Below, piece after piece: positions 59,640 to 64,000 of a DNA stretch of 64,000 bases. This DNA comes from Cymbidium sinense (Eukaryota; Streptophyta; Magnoliopsida; Asparagales; Orchidaceae). Below the pieces are notes generated by a model. That model was not told the origin of the DNA. It searched no databases and worked only from the letters and a program-made list of their open reading frames with translations. The position numbers and the translations under genes are program-made. Positions within the stretch are counted from its first letter, which is position 1. Each line of letters starts with the position of its first letter. Location of the stretch: NCBI GenBank assembly GCA_021442155.1, contig CM038214.1, positions 135,632,040 through 135,696,039 on the forward strand, in the 5' to 3' direction.

Positions 59640-60934
59640 GCTGAGAATGGTTGGCATCTTCCTGATAGGTTGAAAATGAAGCATCTTATATACCTCAACC
59701 ACCCTTGGAATGATCTAAGTTGAGTTGGACTTTTAGGGGTGACATTTCTAAGATAGCCTTGATCATCTCTGGATCGATCTCTATTCTCCGGTGTTAGACA
59801 ACAAACCTAAAAAATTTCCCTGAAGCTACTCCGAATGCACACTTTAGGGGATTCATTTTGAGGTTAAATTGTATTAATATTTTGAAAACTACTCTCAAGT
59901 CAAAGAGATGGTCTTCCTTTTCTTTGCTTTTGACTACTAAATTATCAACATAGCATTCAACTATTTCCCTGAAGCTACTCCGAATGCACACTTTAGGGGA
60001 TTCATTTTGAGGTTAAATTGTATTAATATTTTGAAAACTACTCTCAAGTCAAAGAGATGGTCTTCCTTTTCTTTGCTTTTGACTACTAAATCATCAACAT
60101 ATCATTCAACTTGATGATGAATGAGTTCATTGAAGATCAAGTCATGGCGGTATGTAGGCATTTTAAGGCCAAAAGGCATGACCTTATAATAATAGATTCC
60201 GATCAGGGTTCAAAAAGCAGTATTTCTTTGATCCTCGGGGGCCATCTTGATTTGGTTGTAGCCAGATGACTCATTCATAAAGGAGATTACTGCATGAGAT
60301 GAGGCAATTTCCACCATTAATTCTGGTATAGGAAGTGAAAATTCATCCTTAGGACATGCCTTATTTAGATCCCTAAAATCAACACATATGCAAATTTGGC
60401 CATTCATTTTCTTAACTAGGATGACACTGGTTACCCAGGTAGGATATTTTTTTCCCTGATAAGTCCATCATCGATCAGTTTCTTGATTTCAGAAGTGACA
60501 TGCTATTCAATGTCTAATCACATGCGTCTAGGAGCTTGCTTGATAGGGTTAGCATTAGGTTCTATTACTATTTTGTGGATTGCTACGTTAGGAGATAAAC
60601 TGAGCATTTCTTCATAACTCCATGTAAAATAGTCCTTAAACTCAACTAATAGCCCAACTAAGTCATTGGTTTCTTCTTCATTCAACAAAGAATTGATGTA
60701 CGTCGGGCGTGGATCTTTTTTTATTGCCAAGTTTATTTCTTTGAGTTCATCGATGGTTGATCTGATCTCTTCTTTGAACTCTGGTGGTGCCTCTTTGATT
60801 TCAAGCTCATATGGGTCATCTGAAGTTTTTAAACATACTTTCTCATAAGAGTTAGCATGATTTGAGAAGGACTTATGAGACCCCAAATGAGTGGTGATGA
60901 CTAGGCAATGGTTGTCATCATCGACTGGACCCAA
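59640..60934 (-). pseudogene. Element C reverse transcriptase domain, broken
   Basis: The N-terminal region is open at 60518-60934 (EEIRSTIDELKEINLAIKKD, NSLLNEEETNDLVGLLVEFK, NPIKQAPRR). The palm begins CVDFRDLNKACPKDEFSLPI (60380 down), then SFMNESSGYNQIK, in which the first catalytic Asp of FMDGSSGYNQ is Asn. EDQRNTAF follows. The YxDD region is present twice because of a 149-bp tandem duplication (59814-60111): the upstream copy (in reading order) keeps YVDD and the other reads YVDN. Since 149 is not a multiple of three, the duplication shifts the frame. Confidence 0.82.
59814..60111 (-). repeat. 149-bp tandem duplication inside element C RT
   Basis: Copy one is 59814-59962 and copy two 59963-60111, both starting ATTTCCCTGAAGCTACTCCG. 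I count two differences in 149 bases, one of which turns YVDD into YVDN on the minus strand. Element A has a single copy, so the duplication arose in C. Confidence 0.9.
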
Positions 60935-61890
60935 TGTGCCAAATCCTAGTCCTGACCTTGATTGAGAATATCTACTTTGGTTCTCACATAACCTTTCAAA
61001 AGTAATCTAACTTGTGTTTAGACCAAGTATGTGGGATTAATCCCTTCTTTACTAAGTTAAGAACACAAGGCGAATACTAATCAAAAGGTAATTGTATTAA
61101 ATCTTTATATAAATCATCCTCAAGTTCTACATCAGCTTCTTGACTTGAGGATGACGCTCCCAATAAAAATCTCTTTGGCTTGACATATGTAGATGACTTG
61201 GGGGCCTCCTTAACTACTAAACCTTTAACTTTCTAGGGAGAAAGTCAGATTAGAGCTAAGGTTCCCAATGACTGTCTAACTGTTCTACGTAATAGTGATT
61301 CAGATACATTCATGCTTTGCTTGGAGGCCTGGTCTTCATCACTATCTGGCTTGAATGTCACCTCCAAAGGGACCTACTGAGAGGGGTTGGTCGGCATGCT
61401 AACTATATGAGACTCATCCTCCGAACTAGATTCTAAGTTTATGTGGATAGCGGGGGTATTCCTGTGAGTTGGAACATCGCTCCTATTAGATGGCCAATAG
61501 GGAGAAGTTCTTCCACCTCTGGAACTGCCTCTAGATCTGCCTCTCCCTCTACCTGGTGGGGGTCAAGTTATCCTACCCATGTGTTCATATGGAGGAACAA
61601 ACTGTGGGCAGAATTTAATATCTGGCTCTATTTCTTCCTCGATGTCTGATTCTCGCTCACTTGTATTTTCATTTTTTTTCTTTTTTTATTTGTCTTTTTC
61701 TTTTTCTTCTCTTTCTTTTGTTTCTTTTTTTTATTTCTTTCTCTTTTGTTTCTTTTTCTTTTATTTCTTTTTCTTTTATTTTTGAGCATTCACCAAGTTC
61801 ATTAGAATAGACTTTTTGATTTGGAGGAAGATAGTAGGCTGCACCCTCAAATAACTCGACCTCTCTAACCAAGAATGATTTCAAGTCTCC
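60935..61890 (-). pseudogene. Element C protease-RT linker with Lys/Glu/Arg-rich tract
   Basis: Reads FLVREVELFEGAAYYLPPNQ (61880 downward; compare A's SFVREVEIYKDVIYYLPQN), then a highly charged Lys/Glu/Arg run encoded by about 120 bases of almost pure purine on the minus strand (61665-61790), then a Gly/Arg/Ser-rich region and the acidic SSSSQEADVELEDDLYKDL-like block (61120-61160). Layout as in A. Confidence 0.65.
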
Positions 61891-61899
61891 TTTGACACA

Positions 61900-62520
61900 A
61901 TACTCGATTCCACCTCTTCAAAATTTGATGCACTGATGTAAAGAGGATGGAATTGTATTATTTCCATGTATCCAAGGCCTACTGAGCAAAGCAGTGAAAG
62001 ATGTATCTGAATCGATTATGTAGAACTTAGCTTCTATCTTCCAGTCATCTATCTCCAATGGCAACACTAAAGAGTTTAAAGCCCTCTCACATTGTTCGTT
62101 GAATCCTCTCAACATCATTTGATCTCCTCAGAGTTTGGAGATGTCAATCCTTAAGTAAGCAAGGGTCTGTAGACTCATAATGTTCACTGATGCACCTGGA
62201 TCAACTAACACCCCAGAGAGTCTGAATCTGTCCATGTCCACTATGATATAGAGGGGGCGGTTGTGCTCTATTATCCACAAATGAAGATCATCATCGGTGA
62301 ATGTAACTCCATGGGATTCTCTTGAATAACATGCATTTTCTCTAATAGCAATCAGCTGAGCTAAGCATATTTCTAGATCAAGAAAGGCTTTGATCAATGA
62401 CTCCCTCATCTCTTTGGATAAGACAAGGGCATCATAAATGCTTAATTTAGCTGACAACTTTCTTAGGTGAGCGAGGACATTATAGTTAACTCTGGGCTGG
62501 TCTTCCACAAGCATATCCAT
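61900..62520 (-). pseudogene. Element C aspartic protease domain
   Basis: Better preserved than in A: open from 62520 to 62128, with VNYNVLAHLRKLSAKLSIYD, ALVLSKEMRESLIKAFLDLE, SHGVTFTDDDL, HNRPLYIIVDMDRFRLSGVL and the active site VDPGASVNIMSLQ. A frame break follows, then MLRGFNEQCERALNSLVLPL, the FYIIDSDTSFTALLSRPWIH flap and end (62118-61930). The D-P-G triplet matches A, so Pro is an ancestral subgroup feature rather than decay of one copy. Confidence 0.82.
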
Positions 62521-62529
62521 AGGTGGAGC

Positions 62530-63300
62530 ATCCCGTGGAGGGGCTACTTGATCAATTAAATCAATGACTTGCTTACCCTTATCCTGAGGTACTACCCTAA
62601 GAGGTAGAACTTTTCCACTGATGGAGGTTGAGTCCAGTGACTTCGTGAGATGGTTTAGTGGAAAGTTCTACCTGCTCATCAGGTTCACGTATAGCTTCTC
62701 TTGTGGGATCATCGGAGTCAGATGGCTCCAAATCAATCTCAATGGGTGAACCAAAATGATTCAGGAATGGAAAATCTATTTCTAAATTAGAAGAGGATGA
62801 GTGATCAGAACTAGAGTTATTATTATTAATTAGACTTGGGGAGTTTTTGAGAGGAATAAAATCTAGAGTACTAGAAGTGGACATGATGTAAGTAAAAGCT
62901 TGCTTCATTGATTTCTTCTTAGGTTGAAGTAAATGATAGAAATCAAATAAAGTAAGCGAGGTAAGAGATTTAGTGTCCTTGTCCGCGGATACAATGCTCT
63001 TGCTGGTAAAAGAGGAGTCAGTGGGGGAAGAAGTATTAGCTGTGACGGTGGATGGAGTGCTGAACTCAGACTGTGGTTGTGCAACTGTTGTATCCTAGGA
63101 AAGTGGAGGCTATTGCTGCTACTGCTGGGCTTCTACTTCCTTCAAGTTGTCCTTAGTAACTTACAAATCATCCTTTGAGTTGCAAGTTTAAGCTGCTTCA
63201 GGCACCTACAAGGGTAACTTTTTGATCTCAAAAATGATTTTCTTGGAGATATGGGATAGGGAGATATCCCAATCTTCCTCTGTGTTAAGAAGATCGTGTG
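62530..63300 (-). pseudogene. Element C gag C-terminal remnant
   Basis: The open part 62597-62908 is Ser/Asn-rich then acidic, matching A's 16840-17140. Further upstream the minus strand reads EEDWDISLSHISKKIIFEI (about 63280-63220), matching A's KEVWDISLSKTSKKIIQKS at 16481. Immediately beyond (63310 on) the leader hairpins begin, so the gag domain itself is absent. Confidence 0.72.
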
Positions 63301-63309
63301 TATCCCCTT

Positions 63310-64000
63310 TCCTTTGATTGCTTCAATTATTGTTGCTTGATTTTATCTCTTGATCTTGAGTTGGAACCCTCATTTCAACAAATTTGGTTATGTTGAATGG
63401 GGTTCAAATTGCATGGAGATTTGTAGAATTGGCGAAGAAGCTTTTTCCTTGATGTTGGTGAATTGTTGATTTTGATTTGTCCTTTTGAATTATAATTCTC
63501 ATTTAACAATTTTAGGTATGCTAAATGGGGTTCTATTGGAGAGATTTACGATGTGAGGAGAGACTTTTCCATATGATTTTGATTTTAGAACTCATACCCA
63601 ACCAATTTAGGTAGGTTGGGTGGGGTTCATAAATTTGAGGAGACATTTTCTTGGAGATGTTTGTATTTTGTGTATCTTGTTTAAAAATATTTTTGATTTG
63701 AAAGAACCTCTACTTAGAAAATTTGAGTATGCTAAGAAGAGGTTGTGATTGTGTGCTTGAATTTTTTTATTTATGAAATACCTTTTGCTTGTGATGAGTG
63801 AAATGCTGATTTGAAAATGGGGCTTCTTACTTAACAAATTTTATATGCCAAGTAGAAGCCACATGTGTTTGATTTATATTTGAAAATGGGACTTTCACAT
63901 AACAAATTTGGTATATTAAGTGAAAGCCAAATGTGATTGATGTATGTTTTGCTTTTATTTGAAAATGAGACTCTCACTTAACAAATTTGGTATGTTAAGT
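63310..64000 (-). repeat. Leader hairpin array of element C
   Basis: At least six hairpins run to the window edge: GAACCCTCATTTCAACA (63364-63380) with TGTTGAATGGGGTTC (63391-63405); CCCAACC/GGTTGGG at 63598-63621; ACCTCTACTTAG/CTAAGAAGAGGT near 63706-63743; GGCTTC..TTAACA/GCC..GAAGCC near 63822-63857; and two more ending at 64000. The loop is AATTTGGTTA-like, the reverse complement of A's TACYYAAATT. The stems differ from unit to unit but stay paired. Confidence 0.8.

Larger units (their letters stand above)
48856..64000 (-). mobile_element. Retrotransposon C: Tat/Ogre-type, minus strand, inserted in element B
   Basis: Reading the minus strand from right to left: leader hairpins (64000-63310), a short gag C-terminal remnant, protease, linker, RT, RNase H, archaeal-type RNase H, integrase, 3' UTR and 3' LTR ending at 48856. 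The LTR end meets B's leader directly, so C jumped into B in the opposite orientation. The candidate duplication is GTCTA (48851-48855); the other side is beyond the window. LTR phrases match B more closely than A. Gag proper is missing and pol has stops. Confidence 0.85.

Noticed and set aside
1..64000. tRNA, rRNA, or intact host genes
   Set aside because: Nothing resembling a tRNA cloverleaf with A and B boxes or rRNA segments was noticed; every coding match belongs to a mobile element or the broken CASP-like copy.

Overview
This window is repeat-dominated DNA from a flowering-plant genome. The evidence is a set of very large Ty3/gypsy retrotransposons of the Tat/Ogre type (a second, archaeal-type RNase H after RT-RH, and an Ogre-like primer-binding site), a Mutator-like transposon carrying a plant-mobile-domain ORF, a plant L1-type LINE with a DUF4283-type ORF1, and a CASP-like (DUF588) membrane-protein pseudogene with plant introns. 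The species cannot be read from the sequence. I find no intact protein-coding gene: every recognisable coding region carries stops, frameshifts or deletions.

Layout. 1-32338: retrotransposon A (+ strand). It has the last 4.5 kb of the 5' LTR, a primer-binding site, a leader full of long hairpins, gag, protease, a lysine/glutamate-rich linker, RT, RNase H, archaeal-type RNase H, integrase, a repeat-bearing 3' UTR, and a complete 7.2 kb 3' LTR (25106-32338). A 6.6 kb MULE (7678-14322; perfect 34-bp TIRs, perfect 10-bp target duplication) sits inside its gag region. 32370-35104: an element with about 0.6 kb inverted-repeat arms enclosing a CASP-like pseudogene, which looks like a Pack-type gene-capture element. 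35105-37190: AT-rich, no gene seen. 37190-38985: LINE piece truncated on its 3' side. 39340-39845: CpG-rich tandem repeat. 39913-48855: retrotransposon B (+), with an 8.2 kb 5' LTR and the first 0.7 kb of its leader. 48856-64000: retrotransposon C (- strand), inserted into B's leader; its 3' LTR, 3' UTR, pol and leader are seen, but most of gag is gone.

Order of events. The Pack-like element came before A, A came before the MULE inside it, and B came before C. All elements are decayed. B and C belong to one subfamily and A to a related one.

The most interesting signal is in the untranslated leaders of A, B and C. Each is an array of 10-20 bp hairpins with a conserved loop of about 10 nt (consensus TACYYAAATT). 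The loop is constant while the two stem arms change together from unit to unit, which is the covariation expected of selected RNA structure.
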